A stretch of 64,000 bases of DNA from Rhodococcoides fascians A25f (GCF_000760935.2 NZ_CP049744.1:3193501-3257500), one strand, 5' to 3'. Shown: positions 1-9,159, numbered from the stretch's first letter. The notes: generated by a model from the letters alone, not told the origin. Numbers and translations are program-made.

Positions 1-569
1 AAGGTGCAGGTGTTGTTGCAGCCCACGGAGATCGACACCCAGCCCGCGTACGTCGACTCCCGCTTCGCGGGCAGGGTGGACGGAAAAGCTTCCAGGGACT
101 CGAGAATCTCGACCTGGGCTTGCTCGTTGTGCCGGGCGCGCTCGAGCAACACCGGCAGCGACCCGATGTTGTGGGTGCCGAACACGACGTCGACCCACGG
201 AGCCTTTTCGACCACCGTGTTGCGATCCTTCTGAGCCAGGCAGCCACCGACAGCGATCTGCATGTTGGGGTTTCGCGTTTTCGCCGGCCGCAACATGCCG
301 AGGTTGCCGTAGAGCTTGTTGTCGGCGTTCTCCCGCACCGCGCACGTGTTGAAGACGACGAGATCGGCATCGGTGCCGGCATCCGCCGGAACGTAGCCGG
401 CCTCCTCCAACAGACCCGACAGCCGCTCGGAATCGTGAACGTTCATCTGGCAACCGTGCGTACGCACCTCGTAGCTGCGGGGAACTGCCGCCGACGGGTC
501 GGTCACCGGCACGGGATCGGTACTCCCGCGATCGGCCACGTCCACGGTCGGAAAAACACTCGTCTGCAC
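1..569 (-). CDS. miaB: tRNA-2-methylthio-N6-dimethylallyladenosine synthase, 5' part only
   Basis: This is the N-terminal part (about 189 codons) of a MiaB-type radical SAM methylthiotransferase, which methylthiolates i6A37 in tRNAs reading codons that begin with U. The minus-strand translation contains [18 protein letters not shown], then a Cys in [10 protein letters not shown] and one in VGGCLAQKD. These are the three cysteines of the UPF0004 domain that bind the auxiliary cluster. The visible part ends in GCNNTCTF, the start of the radical SAM CxxxCxxC motif. The gene runs off the left edge. The GTG start at 569 abuts a GGAGGG sequence with no spacing, so the exact start is uncertain. It is divergent from gluA. 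Confidence 0.9.
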   Translation of the reverse strand, partial: MQTSVFPTVDVADRGSTDPVPVTDPSAAVPRSYEVRTHGCQMNVHDSERLSGLLEEAGYVPADAGTDADLVVFNTCAVRENADNKLYGNLGMLRPAKTRNPNMQIAVGGCLAQKDRNTVVEKAPWVDVVFGTHNIGSLPVLLERARHNEQAQVEILESLEAFPSTLPAKRESTYAGWVSISVGCNNTCT

Positions 570-734
570 CCCTCCAGGGTACGTCCATCGCACCGACCGG
601 CCCGCCGGGGTCGCAGGCTCCACCGCAGACTGTGCAGGGCCGATGCGGGCCGACAGTAAAGTTTCCATTACATAATCGAAGATGGCAGGCGAAAACGCCG
701 GTCGGCGAGGAAACTACGCATAGGGTTTCGACTT

Positions 735-1517
735 ATGACGCACGCCACCGACGCGCCGGCATCGACACCCCCGCCGGGCGCACCTTCGATGATCTCGCTC
801 AAATCCGTCGACAAACATTTCGGTGATCTGCACGTCCTCAAGGACATCAACCTGGAAGTGCCGGCCGGTCAGGTCGTCATCGTCGTGGGTCCTTCCGGAT
901 CGGGTAAGTCGACTCTGTGCCGAACGATCAACCGGTTGGAGCCGATCGATTCCGGTGCCATCGAGGTCGACGGAGATCTACTCCCCGCCGAAGGGAAGGC
1001 TCTTGCGGCACTGCGTGCCGACGTGGGCATGGTGTTCCAGTCGTTCAACCTGTTCGCACACAAGACGATCCTGCAGAACGTCATGCTCGCGCCCATGAAG
1101 GTGCGCAAGCAGAAGAAGGACGAGGCCGAGAAGAGCGCGTTGGCTCTGCTCGAACGCGTGGGCATCGCCAACCAGGCCGACAAGTACCCCGCTCAGCTCT
1201 CCGGTGGTCAGCAGCAGCGTGTCGCCATCGCTCGATCGCTCGCCATGAACCCCAAGGTGATGCTGTTCGACGAGCCCACCTCGGCCCTCGACCCCGAAAT
1301 GGTCAACGAGGTGCTCGACGTCATGACCTCGCTCGCCAAGGAGGGCATGACGATGCTCGTCGTCACCCACGAGATGGGCTTCGCCCGCAAGGCAGGCGAC
1401 CGCGTCATCTTCATGGCCGACGGAGCCGTCGTCGAGGACACCGATCCCGAAACCTTCTTCAAGTGCCCCAAGTCCGAACGCGCCAAGGACTTCCTCGGCA
1501 AGATCCTCGGTCACTGA
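735..1517 (+). CDS. gluA: Glutamate/polar amino acid ABC transporter ATPase
   Basis: A 260-residue ATPase that powers a polar amino acid importer at the inner face of the membrane. Walker A is GPSGSGKST at about residues 52-60, the signature is LSGGQQQR at about 155-162, and Walker B is [11 protein letters not shown] around 175-185. It heads gluABCD, all on the plus strand, as in the glutamate uptake system of corynebacteria. An in-frame ATG at 789 (MISLKSV) would give the usual family N-terminus, but 735 has an AGGG upstream and 789 has no obvious ribosome site. A CATAAT at 671-676 could be a -10 element, without a convincing -35. Substrate is inferred from the operon layout. Confidence 0.9.
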   Translation: MTHATDAPASTPPPGAPSMISLKSVDKHFGDLHVLKDINLEVPAGQVVIVVGPSGSGKSTLCRTINRLEPIDSGAIEVDGDLLPAEGKALAALRADVGMVFQSFNLFAHKTILQNVMLAPMKVRKQKKDEAEKSALALLERVGIANQADKYPAQLSGGQQQRVAIARSLAMNPKVMLFDEPTSALDPEMVNEVLDVMTSLAKEGMTMLVVTHEMGFARKAGDRVIFMADGAVVEDTDPETFFKCPKSERAKDFLGKILGH

Positions 1518-1570
1518 CCCGCTTCACCGTTCACCCCGTATACCCGAACCGATCCTTAAGGACATTCACT

Positions 1571-2404
1571 GTGAGAATCACCCGACCGCTTCGCTTCGGT
1601 GTCGCCATCGCCGCTCTCTCCATCGTCGCCACCGCCTGCGGCGGCGGCGAAGAAGCCCGCACCATCTCGAGCAGCGCCGAATCCGGCAACCTCATCGTCG
1701 GCATCAAGTTCGACCAGCCCGGCCTCGGTCTGCGCAATCCGGACGGCACCTTCAGCGGATTCGACGTCGAGGTCGCCAAGTACGTCGCAGGCAAGCTCGG
1801 CGTCGACGAGGCGAACATCGAATTCAAGGAGTCTCCCTCGGCACAGCGCGAGACCCTGATCGAAAACGGCGAGGTCGACTACATCGTCGCCACCTACTCG
1901 ATCACCGACACCCGCAAGGAGAAGGTCGGCTTCGCCGGGCCGTACTTCGTGGCGGGTCAGTCGTTGCTCGTCCGCGAAGACAACACCGACATCACCGGTG
2001 CCGATTCGCTCAACGACGGTAAGCGGCTCTGCTCGGTCACCGGATCCACCCCGGCCCAGAACATCGCCGACGAGTACCCGGGAGTTCAGCTGCAGCCGTT
2101 CGACACCTACTCCGCCTGCGTGGAAGCCCTGCGCAACGGCACGGTCGACGCCGTGACCACCGACGACATCATCCTCGCCGGCTATGCCGCACAGTCCCCC
2201 GGACAGTTCAAGGTGGTCGGCGAGCCGTTCACCACGGAGAACTACGGCATCGGCCTGAACAAGGACGACACCGACGGACGCAACAAGATCAACGACGCCA
2301 TCGAAGAGATGGTCTCCAGCGGTGCCTGGGAGCAGGCGTTCAACGACACCGTGGGCGCATCGGGCTACCCGCTGCCGACCCCGCCCACCGTCGACCGCTA
2401 CTGA
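1571..2404 (+). CDS. gluB: Glutamate-binding lipoprotein of the ABC importer
   Basis: A 277-residue extracellular solute-binding protein (SBP_bac_3 family) that captures the amino acid and delivers it to GluCD. The GTG start at 1571 is preceded by AAGGA at 1558-1562. It opens a lipoprotein signal peptide: a basic start, a hydrophobic stretch and the lipobox VATAC followed by GGGEE. The mature domain contains FSGFDVEVAKYVAGKLG and VDYIVATYSITDTRKEKVGFAGPYF, typical of glutamate/glutamine-binding proteins, and a Cys pair in LCSVTGSTPAQ and YSACVEAL that may form a disulfide. It lies 53 bases after gluA and is separated from gluC by a strong hairpin. Confidence 0.92.
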   Translation: MRITRPLRFGVAIAALSIVATACGGGEEARTISSSAESGNLIVGIKFDQPGLGLRNPDGTFSGFDVEVAKYVAGKLGVDEANIEFKESPSAQRETLIENGEVDYIVATYSITDTRKEKVGFAGPYFVAGQSLLVREDNTDITGADSLNDGKRLCSVTGSTPAQNIADEYPGVQLQPFDTYSACVEALRNGTVDAVTTDDIILAGYAAQSPGQFKVVGEPFTTENYGIGLNKDDTDGRNKINDAIEEMVSSGAWEQAFNDTVGASGYPLPTPPTVDRY

Positions 2405-2415
2405 TCGACCCTGTC

Positions 2416-2451
2416 GTCGTGTTCCGCGTGCGTGTGCACGCGGAACACGAC
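2416..2451 (+). terminator. 16-bp perfect hairpin between gluB and gluC
   Basis: Bases 2416-2431 and 2436-2451 are exact reverse complements enclosing a 4-base loop (GTGT). No U-tract follows. The position directly after the binding-protein gene fits a partial terminator or an mRNA-stabilising end that would raise gluB message relative to gluCD. Such elements are known in other binding-protein operons; the role here is inferred. Confidence 0.75.
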
Positions 2452-2489
2452 GGTTCGATCTCGCCGAGCCGTGAGGATCAACAAGCACC

Positions 2490-3167
2490 GTGAACCTATT
2501 GAGCAAGTACGGCGATCAACTGATCGACGCGTTCCTCTCGACCATCTACCTGACGTTGGCATCCCTCGTCGGCGCGCTGGTCATCGGAACGATCATTGCC
2601 GCGATGCGGGTGTCTCCCATCCCGATCGCACGCGGCATAGCCGCGACGTACGTCACCATCTTTCGTAACACCCCGTTGACCCTGATCATCCTGTTCACCT
2701 CGTTCGGCCTCTACCAGACCATGGGTGTCTCCCTCGCGTCGGAGTCGTCGTCGACATTCCTCGACGACAACAACTTCCGCTTGGCGATCCTCGGTCTGAG
2801 TGTCTACACCGCGTCGTTCGTGGCCGAATCTCTGCGATCGGGAATCAACACTGTCCCGGTCGGTCAGGCCGAAGCGGGCCGATCACTGGGCATGACCTTC
2901 ACCCAGAACATCTCCATCGTCGTTCTCCCACAGGCATTCCGAGCCGTGGTCGGACCTCTCGGCAGTGTCGTGATAGCGCTGACGAAGAACACGACCATCG
3001 CCTCGGTCATCGGCGTCGCGGAGGCGTCGTTCCTGATGAAGAACATGATCGAGAACGAAGCCGCGATCTTCGTCGTCGGCGGCATCTTTGCCCTCGGCTT
3101 CATGATTCTGACGCTCCCGACCGGGCTGCTGTTCGGCTACATCAGCAAGCGATTGGCGGTGTCATGA
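2490..3167 (+). CDS. gluC: Glutamate ABC transporter permease
   Basis: A 225-residue integral membrane permease of the His/Glu/Gln/Arg/opine family. It shows several hydrophobic segments and an EAA-type ATPase-contact loop, GQAEAGRSLGMTFTQNISIVVLPQAFR. The start is GTG at 2490 (MNLLSKYGDQ). It ends in ATGA overlapping the start of gluD, so the two permeases are probably translationally coupled. It forms the channel together with GluD. Confidence 0.9.
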   Translation: MNLLSKYGDQLIDAFLSTIYLTLASLVGALVIGTIIAAMRVSPIPIARGIAATYVTIFRNTPLTLIILFTSFGLYQTMGVSLASESSSTFLDDNNFRLAILGLSVYTASFVAESLRSGINTVPVGQAEAGRSLGMTFTQNISIVVLPQAFRAVVGPLGSVVIALTKNTTIASVIGVAEASFLMKNMIENEAAIFVVGGIFALGFMILTLPTGLLFGYISKRLAVS

Positions 3168-4039
3168 TGAGTGATGCAGTAGCAGTTCTGTACGACGTTC
3201 CGGGTCCGAAAGCGGTACTGCGCTACCGCATTCTGACGGTCGTCGTCGCGATCGTCTCGTTGGGCGTCGCGTTCCTGATCTACCGGGCACTCGACTCCAA
3301 AGGCCAGCTGACCGCCGAGAAGTGGGATCCGTTCCTCGAATCGACCACGTGGACCACGTATCTGATACCCGGTATTCAGGGCACTCTGGTGGCGGCAGCG
3401 CTGTCGATCGTGTTCGCGCTCGTCCTCGGTGCGGCCCTAGGTATCGGCAGGCTCTCCGATCACCGGGTGGTACGGGTGATCAGTGGCGCATTCGTCGAGG
3501 TGTTCCGCGCAGTTCCCGTACTCATCCTGATGATCTTCCTGTACGCGGTGTACGCCGACTACGAGGTCTTCAAGGTCAAGTATCTTGCCTTGGCTGCCGT
3601 GGTCACAGGCCTGACTCTGTACAACGGTTCGGTCATTGCCGAAATCGTGCGCGCCGGTGTCAATTCGCTGCCGAAGGGTCAACGCGAAGCCGCGTCGGCA
3701 CTGGGCATGCGCAAGAGCCAGGTCATGTTGCTGGTTCTGCTCCCCCAGGCCGTGACCGCCATGCTTCCGGCGATCATTTCGCAGATGGTGGTGGCACTGA
3801 AGGACTCGGCGCTCGGTTACGTCATCGGGTACGTCGAGGTCGTCCGCTCCGGTCAACAGGTCGGTGCGTTCTACAGCAACTATCTGCCGTCGTTGGTGAT
3901 CGTGGCTGTCATCATGATCATCATCAACTCGGCGCTGACGAAGCTGGCCACCGTGGTCGAACGTCGTCTGCGTTCTCGTAAGCGCAAGGCGGGGGCGACT
4001 GCCGTCGTTCCTGCTCTCGACGGCGGTCAGGCAGCCTGA
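3164..4039 (+). CDS. gluD: Glutamate ABC transporter permease
   Basis: A 291-residue second permease of the importer. It has an N-terminal cytoplasmic stretch, hydrophobic segments and an EAA loop (GQREAASALGMRKSQVM, then LLPQAV). The start overlaps the gluC stop by 4 bases, and a second ATG follows immediately at 3167. It is the last gene of the operon; a strong terminator lies 36 bases downstream. The C-terminus is basic (RRLRSRKRKAG) and probably cytoplasmic. Confidence 0.9.
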   Translation: MMSDAVAVLYDVPGPKAVLRYRILTVVVAIVSLGVAFLIYRALDSKGQLTAEKWDPFLESTTWTTYLIPGIQGTLVAAALSIVFALVLGAALGIGRLSDHRVVRVISGAFVEVFRAVPVLILMIFLYAVYADYEVFKVKYLALAAVVTGLTLYNGSVIAEIVRAGVNSLPKGQREAASALGMRKSQVMLLVLLPQAVTAMLPAIISQMVVALKDSALGYVIGYVEVVRSGQQVGAFYSNYLPSLVIVAVIMIIINSALTKLATVVERRLRSRKRKAGATAVVPALDGGQAA

Positions 4040-4075
4040 CGTCACGTCTGCCGCAACTGAGAAAACCCTCGACAA

Positions 4076-4112
4076 GTAAGGCCCGCAACACCGATGGTGT
4101 TGCGGGCCTTAC
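4076..4112. terminator. Bidirectional terminator between gluD and recX
   Basis: Bases 4076-4092 pair perfectly with 4096-4112 around a 3-base loop (GAT), giving a 17-bp stem rich in GC. It lies between the convergent gluD (ends 4039) and recX (ends 4146). T-rich sequence follows on the plus side (TGTTTCTC). It can serve both operons. Confidence 0.85.
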
Positions 4113-4145
4113 TGTTTCTCGACGGCTCCTACTCGAGGTGGACGA

Positions 4146-4697
4146 TCACATCGAGTCGGGGCCGTCGAAGTCTTCGGTGTCTGCACCTGCGCGGTCGAGT
4201 TCTTCTTTGACCACCGCAAATGCCATTCCTTGCGAGTATCCGCGGCGAGCGAGCATACCGACCAGCTTGCGGACTACCTTGTCTCGCTCCACACGGGCAT
4301 CCGGACCACTCGGATCAGGCAGCCTCAGGGTGCGAAATCGCTTGCGTACCAATTCACCTGCACGGTGGCGCTCGTCATCGGCATCGATCAGATCCAATGC
4401 GCTTACAGCGAGCTCGCTGCTGACGCCCTTGTTTCGGAGCTCCATGCTCAGCGCGCGTTTGCCCTTGCCCGAATACTTGTGCCGCGATTGGACCCATTGC
4501 TGCGCGAAGGACTCGTCGTCGACAAGCTTTGCCTTTTCGAGCCGGTCGAGAACTGCGGCCGTGATCTCGGCAGTGAAGCCCTTCTTCGCAAGATTCGCTT
4601 CGAGTTCGTGCCTGCTACGCGCTCGGTCGGTCAGCAACCGAAGGCAGACATCTTTCGCCTGCGCCTCGGTGCCGCCACCCTCGTCTCGCTGCTGCAC
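4146..4697 (-). CDS. recX: Regulatory protein RecX
   Basis: A 183-residue RecX that binds RecA filaments and inhibits recombinase activity. It shows the helical three-repeat fold: CLRLLTDRARSRHELEANLAKKGF, then ILDRLEKAKLVDDESFAQQWVQSRH in the second repeat, and KVVRKLVGMLARRGYSQGMAFAVVKEEL near the end. It begins 13 bases after the recA stop on the same strand, the usual recA-recX arrangement, so it should follow the damage-inducible control of recA. Confidence 0.93.
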   Translation of the reverse strand: MQQRDEGGGTEAQAKDVCLRLLTDRARSRHELEANLAKKGFTAEITAAVLDRLEKAKLVDDESFAQQWVQSRHKYSGKGKRALSMELRNKGVSSELAVSALDLIDADDERHRAGELVRKRFRTLRLPDPSGPDARVERDKVVRKLVGMLARRGYSQGMAFAVVKEELDRAGADTEDFDGPDSM

Positions 4698-4709
4698 AGC
4701 GACAACAGG

Positions 4710-5747
4710 TTAGAAGTCGACCGGAGCGACTGCAGGCTCCTCGGCGGTGACGTCCGCGCCGATCTGCAGCTTCTCCATGATCTTCTTCTCGATCTCGTCC
4801 CGCACATCGGGGTTCTCGAGCATGAACTTGCGGGCGTTCTCCTTGCCCTGGCCGAGCTGATCGCCCTCGTAGGTGAACCACGAACCCGACTTACGGATGA
4901 AGCCGTGCTCGACGCCCATGTCGATCAACGAGCCCTCGCGGCTGATGCCCTTGCCGTAGATGATGTCGAACTCGGCCTGCTTGAACGGCGGCGCGACCTT
5001 GTTCTTGACGACCTTGACCCGAGTGCGGTTACCGATGGCGTCGGTTCCGTCCTTCAGGGTCTCGATGCGGCGGATGTCGAGGCGAACCGAGGCGTAGAAC
5101 TTCAATGCCTTACCACCGGTGGTGGTTTCGGGAGAGCCGAACATGACGCCGATCTTCTCGCGCAACTGGTTGATGAAGATGACGGTGGTGCCGGAGTTGC
5201 TCATCGCGCCGGTGATCTTGCGCAGCGCCTGGCTCATCAGGCGAGCCTGCAGACCCACGTGACTGTCGCCCATCTCGCCTTCGATCTCGGCGCGCGGCAC
5301 GAGTGCGGCCACCGAGTCGATCACGAGGATATCGAGTGCGCCCGAACGGATCAGCATGTCGGCGATTTCGAGGGCTTGCTCGCCGGTATCGGGCTGCGAG
5401 ACCAGCAGAGCATCGGTGTCGACACCGAGCTTCTTCGCGTAGTCCGGATCCAGTGCGTGCTCCGCGTCGATGAAGGCAGCGATGCCGCCGGCCCGCTGAG
5501 CACTGGCCACCGCGTGCAAGGCAACGGTGGTCTTACCCGAGGACTCCGGGCCGTAGACCTCGATGACACGTCCACGCGGCAACCCTCCGATGCCGAGTGC
5601 CACATCGAGCGCGATCGATCCTGTGGGGATGACGGCAATCGGCTGGCGGACCTCGTCACCGAGGCGCATCACCGAACCCTTGCCGAAGTTCTTGTCGATC
5701 TGCGCGAGTGCGAGATCGAGTGCTTTGTCGCGATCGTATGCAGCCAT
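4710..5747 (-). CDS. recA: Recombinase RecA
   Basis: A 345-residue RecA, full length and without an intein. It carries Walker [10 protein letters not shown], Walker [11 protein letters not shown], the L1 region [21 protein letters not shown] (shown as [11 protein letters not shown] then [10 protein letters not shown]) and the L2 region [21 protein letters not shown] (INQLREK, then [11 protein letters not shown]). It catalyses strand exchange and stimulates LexA self-cleavage. The start ATG at 5747 is preceded by AGGGAGC. Upstream lie an SOS box and a RecA-NDp-like promoter, both annotated separately, implying dual damage control as in mycobacteria. Confidence 0.97.
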   Translation of the reverse strand: MAAYDRDKALDLALAQIDKNFGKGSVMRLGDEVRQPIAVIPTGSIALDVALGIGGLPRGRVIEVYGPESSGKTTVALHAVASAQRAGGIAAFIDAEHALDPDYAKKLGVDTDALLVSQPDTGEQALEIADMLIRSGALDILVIDSVAALVPRAEIEGEMGDSHVGLQARLMSQALRKITGAMSNSGTTVIFINQLREKIGVMFGSPETTTGGKALKFYASVRLDIRRIETLKDGTDAIGNRTRVKVVKNKVAPPFKQAEFDIIYGKGISREGSLIDMGVEHGFIRKSGSWFTYEGDQLGQGKENARKFMLENPDVRDEIEKKIMEKLQIGADVTAEEPAVAPVDF

Positions 5748-5757
5748 CGTGAGCTCC

Positions 5758-5801
5758 CTGTGTCGTGTCGTTCAGCTGTGTCGTGTCGATCAGCTTTGTC
5801 G
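5758..5801 (-). repeat. 18-bp tandem repeat in the recA leader
   Basis: On the plus strand CTGTGTCGTGTCGTTCAG (5758-5775) is followed directly by a copy with one change (5776-5793) and a partial copy to 5801. The array lies between the recA promoter and its start codon, so it is transcribed as 5' leader. No function is known to me. Confidence 0.7.
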
Positions 5802-5807
5802 TCGGTA

Positions 5808-5830
5808 ACGCTAGAACGGGGTACCGACAA
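5808..5830 (-). promoter_or_regulatory. RecA-NDp-like damage-inducible promoter of recA
   Basis: On the minus strand TTGTCGGTA is followed by 8 bases and TAGCGT. This fits the mycobacterial LexA-independent damage promoter pattern tTGTCRgtg-N8-TAnnnT, which is activated by PafBC. It lies about 60 bases upstream of the recA start. Confidence 0.75.
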
Positions 5831-5873
5831 GAAGTTTCTCTGGACCGCTCAGCAACCGTTGACACCAGCATAG

Positions 5874-5889
5874 GGGAACACGTGTTCGA
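5874..5889 (-). promoter_or_regulatory. SOS box (LexA operator) upstream of recA
   Basis: The minus strand reads TCGAACACGTGTTCCC. Its core GAAC-ACGT-GTTC is a perfect palindrome and matches the actinobacterial SOS box TCGAAC-N4-GTTCGA with two deviations at one end. It sits about 127 bases upstream of the recA ATG. Confidence 0.85.
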
Positions 5890-5944
5890 GTCAACTACCA
5901 CGACGTTCGACACGCCGAGCAAACTCGATCCGATCCGCGGAGCG

Positions 5945-6136
5945 CTACCAGCGTTCTCTGGGAACGTCGAACTCGTAGCAGATCGAGCGCCACACTTCCC
6001 TCGGGTCGACGCCCTCCTCGATGGCCTGAGCCCCGGTTCGTCCGATCCCGGACAGCACATGATCGGTCAACAGGGAATTGCCTCGAACGGAGCCGAACTC
6101 CTCGGTGAGCAGTTCACGAAATTCGGTCAGACGCAC
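5945..6136 (-). CDS. DUF3046 family small protein
   Basis: A 63-residue acidic protein (MRLTEFRELLTEEFG...YEFDVPRERW) of the DUF3046 family, which is typically found just upstream of recA in actinobacteria (Rv2738c in M. tuberculosis). No membrane segment, signal peptide or catalytic motif is seen. It lies 8 bases before the end of the glycosyltransferase gene upstream and about 200 bases before recA on the same strand. The conserved position suggests a link to recA expression or repair, but no function is established to my knowledge. Confidence 0.85.
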   Translation of the reverse strand: MRLTEFRELLTEEFGSVRGNSLLTDHVLSGIGRTGAQAIEEGVDPREVWRSICYEFDVPRERW

Positions 6137-6146
6137 ATCGTCAACC

Positions 6147-7319
6147 CTAACGTCCCGTCCCTCGCGCGTTCCGGGCGAGGACCTCGTGGCATACCGTCAC
6201 CGGATCTTCGACGGACTTCGCGCCTGCCGCCGCCACGGCGGCGGCCCGGGCAAATCGCGGATCGGCGAGAACGTCGGCCACCGCGCCGGCGATCGACGTT
6301 GCCGTAGGGGGTCGCACGATCACGGCACTCCCCTGCCGCGCGGCCCGATTCGCCAGTTCCCACTGATCACCGCCACCGGGCACGGTCACCACCGGAACTC
6401 CGTGAATGAGAGCTTTGGCCAACATGCCATGACCACCACCGCACACCACCACATCGGCGTGACGCAGAAGCTCGTCCTGCCGACCGAGGCCCGCATTCGC
6501 CCAGTTCGGCAGTACATCGGGGACCCCGTCGAGAACCGACGCCACGACCCGAACCCCGGTGCCGTCCAACCCTTTCAACGCCATCTCGAGCATTCCCTCG
6601 GCACCGGTGAACGCCGTCGACGGGGCGACCATCACCAAAGGGGATTCGCCGTCCGGCAGCTCGAGCAGATCGTCGGTCGGCTCCCACAGCAACGGACCGA
6701 TCACGTGCGCGTCCCCGGGCCAGTCGGGACGCTCCACCTCCAACGCGGGAATGGTGGCAATCAGACGAGCACTCGGGCCCGGATCCCGGGCGGGTAGCCC
6801 GATGCTCGCCCTGGCGAGGGAGCGTTGAGTCCGCCCCTGCGCGATCGAGCGTGCCGTCAGCGCGCGCATCACGGTATCGCGCAGCCTGCCACGAAGACCG
6901 GTGCCGGGAGCCAAGCCACTTCCGATGGGCGGCAACCCTTTCGAGGGTGAATACAGAGGATGGGGCGAGAGCTCGACCCAGGGTGTACCGAGCCGCTCGG
7001 CAGCCATGCCGCCTCCTGCGGTCAGGATGTCGGACACCACGAGATCGACGTTCTCCCGCTCGAGGTCGGGCAACAATTCGGTGGAGACGAACGCCGCGCG
7101 AGAGTGGATACGCTGTCCGGCGTCCAGATCGTCGTCCTCCGGTCGCGGTGTCAGTCCGCCCAACGGGAATGCCCGAAGCCCGAGCGCACGGGCGTCGGGC
7201 ACCCAACGACTTCCGGTGAACAGGACCGGTTCGTCACCGGCCCGACGAAACAACAGAGACAGGGCAATGGCCGGAAACGCATGCCCCGGATCGGGCCCGG
7301 CCACCACTGCAACTCGCAT
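6147..7319 (-). CDS. MGT/GT1-family glycosyltransferase
   Basis: A roughly 390-residue GT-B fold glycosyltransferase. The N-terminus MRVAVVAGPDPGHAFPAIAL is the acceptor-side Rossmann start. The C-terminal half carries the nucleotide-sugar binding region: ADVVVCGGGHGM, then GVPVVTVPGGGDQWELANRAA. It corresponds in place to Rv2739c next to recA. A start 18 bases further upstream (7337) is possible; 7319 gives the canonical beginning. The acceptor and sugar cannot be told from sequence. Confidence 0.82.
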   Translation of the reverse strand: MRVAVVAGPDPGHAFPAIALSLLFRRAGDEPVLFTGSRWVPDARALGLRAFPLGGLTPRPEDDDLDAGQRIHSRAAFVSTELLPDLERENVDLVVSDILTAGGGMAAERLGTPWVELSPHPLYSPSKGLPPIGSGLAPGTGLRGRLRDTVMRALTARSIAQGRTQRSLARASIGLPARDPGPSARLIATIPALEVERPDWPGDAHVIGPLLWEPTDDLLELPDGESPLVMVAPSTAFTGAEGMLEMALKGLDGTGVRVVASVLDGVPDVLPNWANAGLGRQDELLRHADVVVCGGGHGMLAKALIHGVPVVTVPGGGDQWELANRAARQGSAVIVRPPTATSIAGAVADVLADPRFARAAAVAAAGAKSVEDPVTVCHEVLARNARGTGR

Positions 7320-7391
7320 CGGCCCAGCGTGCCACACCCGACTCCACGAGCTCGACGCGTGTCGAGATCACTACAGGTCAACGAAATCCCG

Positions 7392-8027
7392 TCACGCACT
7401 CCGGGGACGCAGATAGGCATCGACCGCATACGCCATCTGGTGCATCACCTCGGCACCGGGGATGCGCTCGGACACCATCTCGGCGGACTGGACAGCCGAC
7501 TGCACCATCAACAGCAACATCGTTGCCAACGTCGTGGGATCCCCGGGGCGAATCGACGAATCACGTTGTCCCACAACCACCAACGACGTCAGAGTATCGA
7601 TGATCAACGACTGACTGGTACCGAGCCGATGCAGGATGTACGTAGCGAGCACATCGGAATCGGAACGCAGAATCTTCACGAACAGCGGGTGGATTCGGAT
7701 CCGATCGGCAGCCTCGCCCACAGCGGACACGATCTGCTCTCGACCGGACGCGGTCGCGTCGAAGCTCGGTATGAGTGCGCTGATCTCGCGGGTGAGCAGG
7801 CTGGACACCACTGCCCGGGTATCCGTCCACCTCCGGTAGACAGTAGGTCTGCTGACCTCGGCTCGTCGGGCGATCTCGGCCAGGGTGGTGCGCCGGACAC
7901 CATGCTCGAGGATGCACGATCGGGCCGCATCGAGGACGGAGTCTTCGATCGACTTCTCGGGCGCATCCGTCTCGCACGGATGCGTGGACTGAGACGAGGC
8001 AGGACTCGACACCGGTCGCTCGGTCAC
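7392..8027 (-). CDS. TetR-family transcriptional regulator
   Basis: A 211-residue TetR regulator. Near residues 28-75 it has the helix-turn-helix region: SVLDAARSCILEHGVRRTTL, then EIARRAEVSRPTVYRRWTD. The rest is an all-helical ligand domain. The GTG start at 8027 has AAGGG about 6 bases upstream. It stands alone between the glycosyltransferase (same strand, 72-base gap) and the divergent diacylglycerol kinase, either of which could be a target. The 223-base gap on its 5' side holds an AT-rich stretch around 8079-8097 that may be its promoter and operator. Confidence 0.88.
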   Translation of the reverse strand: MTERPVSSPASSQSTHPCETDAPEKSIEDSVLDAARSCILEHGVRRTTLAEIARRAEVSRPTVYRRWTDTRAVVSSLLTREISALIPSFDATASGREQIVSAVGEAADRIRIHPLFVKILRSDSDVLATYILHRLGTSQSLIIDTLTSLVVVGQRDSSIRPGDPTTLATMLLLMVQSAVQSAEMVSERIPGAEVMHQMAYAVDAYLRPRSA

Positions 8028-8250
8028 GTGCCACCCTTCACACTATGGGCCGAAGATCAGTACCACGGGCCGCATCAACTAATTTCGTTACTGTACCTCA
8101 CGGCTTCGGTCACATTCGGTCCTCGATTCAGCGAGAGCACGAATCGGCAATCTACGCCGAAGAGAGACGACGGGGAATAGCGCCGGTCACCGACACGGCA
8201 ATCGTCAACCCTGGCAAGCTGATCGACGTGACCGACGAATCCGGACGACC

Positions 8251-9147
8251 ATGACCCGATCGGTAACAGTGCTGACCAATCCGACGGCCGGTGGTGGGCG
8301 CGCAGCGCATACCGGTCGGCGTGCCGTGGCACGACTCCGCGAACGCGAAATTCACGTCACGGCCATCGAAGGCCGCACCCCGGGAGACGCGTTGGCATTG
8401 TTGAACAGAGCCGTCGACAGCGGAACGGATGCCGTGGTCGCGGTCGGCGGCGACGGGCTGGTCAATCTCGTGATCCAGGTACTCGCCGGCACCGACACCC
8501 CGTTGGGTCTGATACCTGCGGGCACCGGAAACGATCTGGCCCGCGTTCTGGGGATACCTCGGGGCGATGCAGTCCGGGCAGCTGACGTCGTCGCCGACGA
8601 TCTCACGCGAACGATCGATTTGGGTCGAGTCGGTGACCGGTGGTTTGCAACTGTCTTGTCCAGTGGTTTCGATTCCCTGGTCACCGAGAGAGCCGGTCGA
8701 CTTGGATGGTTCGGCGGTCCCCTGCGCTACAACGCAGCCATGATTCTGCAGTTGGCCACGCTCGAAAAACTTTCGTACGTCTTGGAATTGGACGATGCCG
8801 AACTTCGGGTCGACGCCACACTGGTCGCCGTCGGAAACGGCAGCTGTTACGGCGGCGGGATGGAGATATGCCCCGCGGCTCGAGTGGACGACGGACTGCT
8901 CGACATCACCGTCGTGCGGGGAGTGAGCCGAACTCGACTTCTCAGGATGTCGCCTACCCTCTACCGGGGAACGCACATCGATCTCCCCGAGGTCGACACC
9001 TACACGTCGGAACGGGTCACCCTCAGGTGCGAGGGAATCGTCGCATATGCGGACGGTGAACGCGTCGGCGACCTTCCGGTCACAGTGCAGACCGTACCGG
9101 GTGCTCTACGGGTGTTCGTAGCCCGGAATCGCTCGTCGGGAGGTTGA
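8251..9147 (+). CDS. Diacylglycerol kinase (DagK/LCB5 family)
   Basis: A 298-residue lipid kinase of the DAGK catalytic family, phosphorylating diacylglycerol to phosphatidic acid. It shows the nucleotide-binding VAVGGDGLVNLVIQVLAG and the IPAGTGNDLARVLGIPRGD motif. Later come YGGGMEICPAARVDDGLLDITVV and the C-terminal FADGER-type YADGERVGDLPV. It looks closest to the M. tuberculosis Rv2252 type, which also lacks the usual Thr after GGDG. No strong ribosome site is seen before the ATG. Confidence 0.88.
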   Translation: MTRSVTVLTNPTAGGGRAAHTGRRAVARLREREIHVTAIEGRTPGDALALLNRAVDSGTDAVVAVGGDGLVNLVIQVLAGTDTPLGLIPAGTGNDLARVLGIPRGDAVRAADVVADDLTRTIDLGRVGDRWFATVLSSGFDSLVTERAGRLGWFGGPLRYNAAMILQLATLEKLSYVLELDDAELRVDATLVAVGNGSCYGGGMEICPAARVDDGLLDITVVRGVSRTRLLRMSPTLYRGTHIDLPEVDTYTSERVTLRCEGIVAYADGERVGDLPVTVQTVPGALRVFVARNRSSGG

Positions 9148-9159
9148 GGGACGGACGAG

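Noticed and set aside
8440..8475. Missing Thr after GGDG in the diacylglycerol kinase as a sign of inactivity
   Set aside because: As I recall, the mycobacterial Rv2252 type also lacks this Thr and is active, so the change is a family feature.
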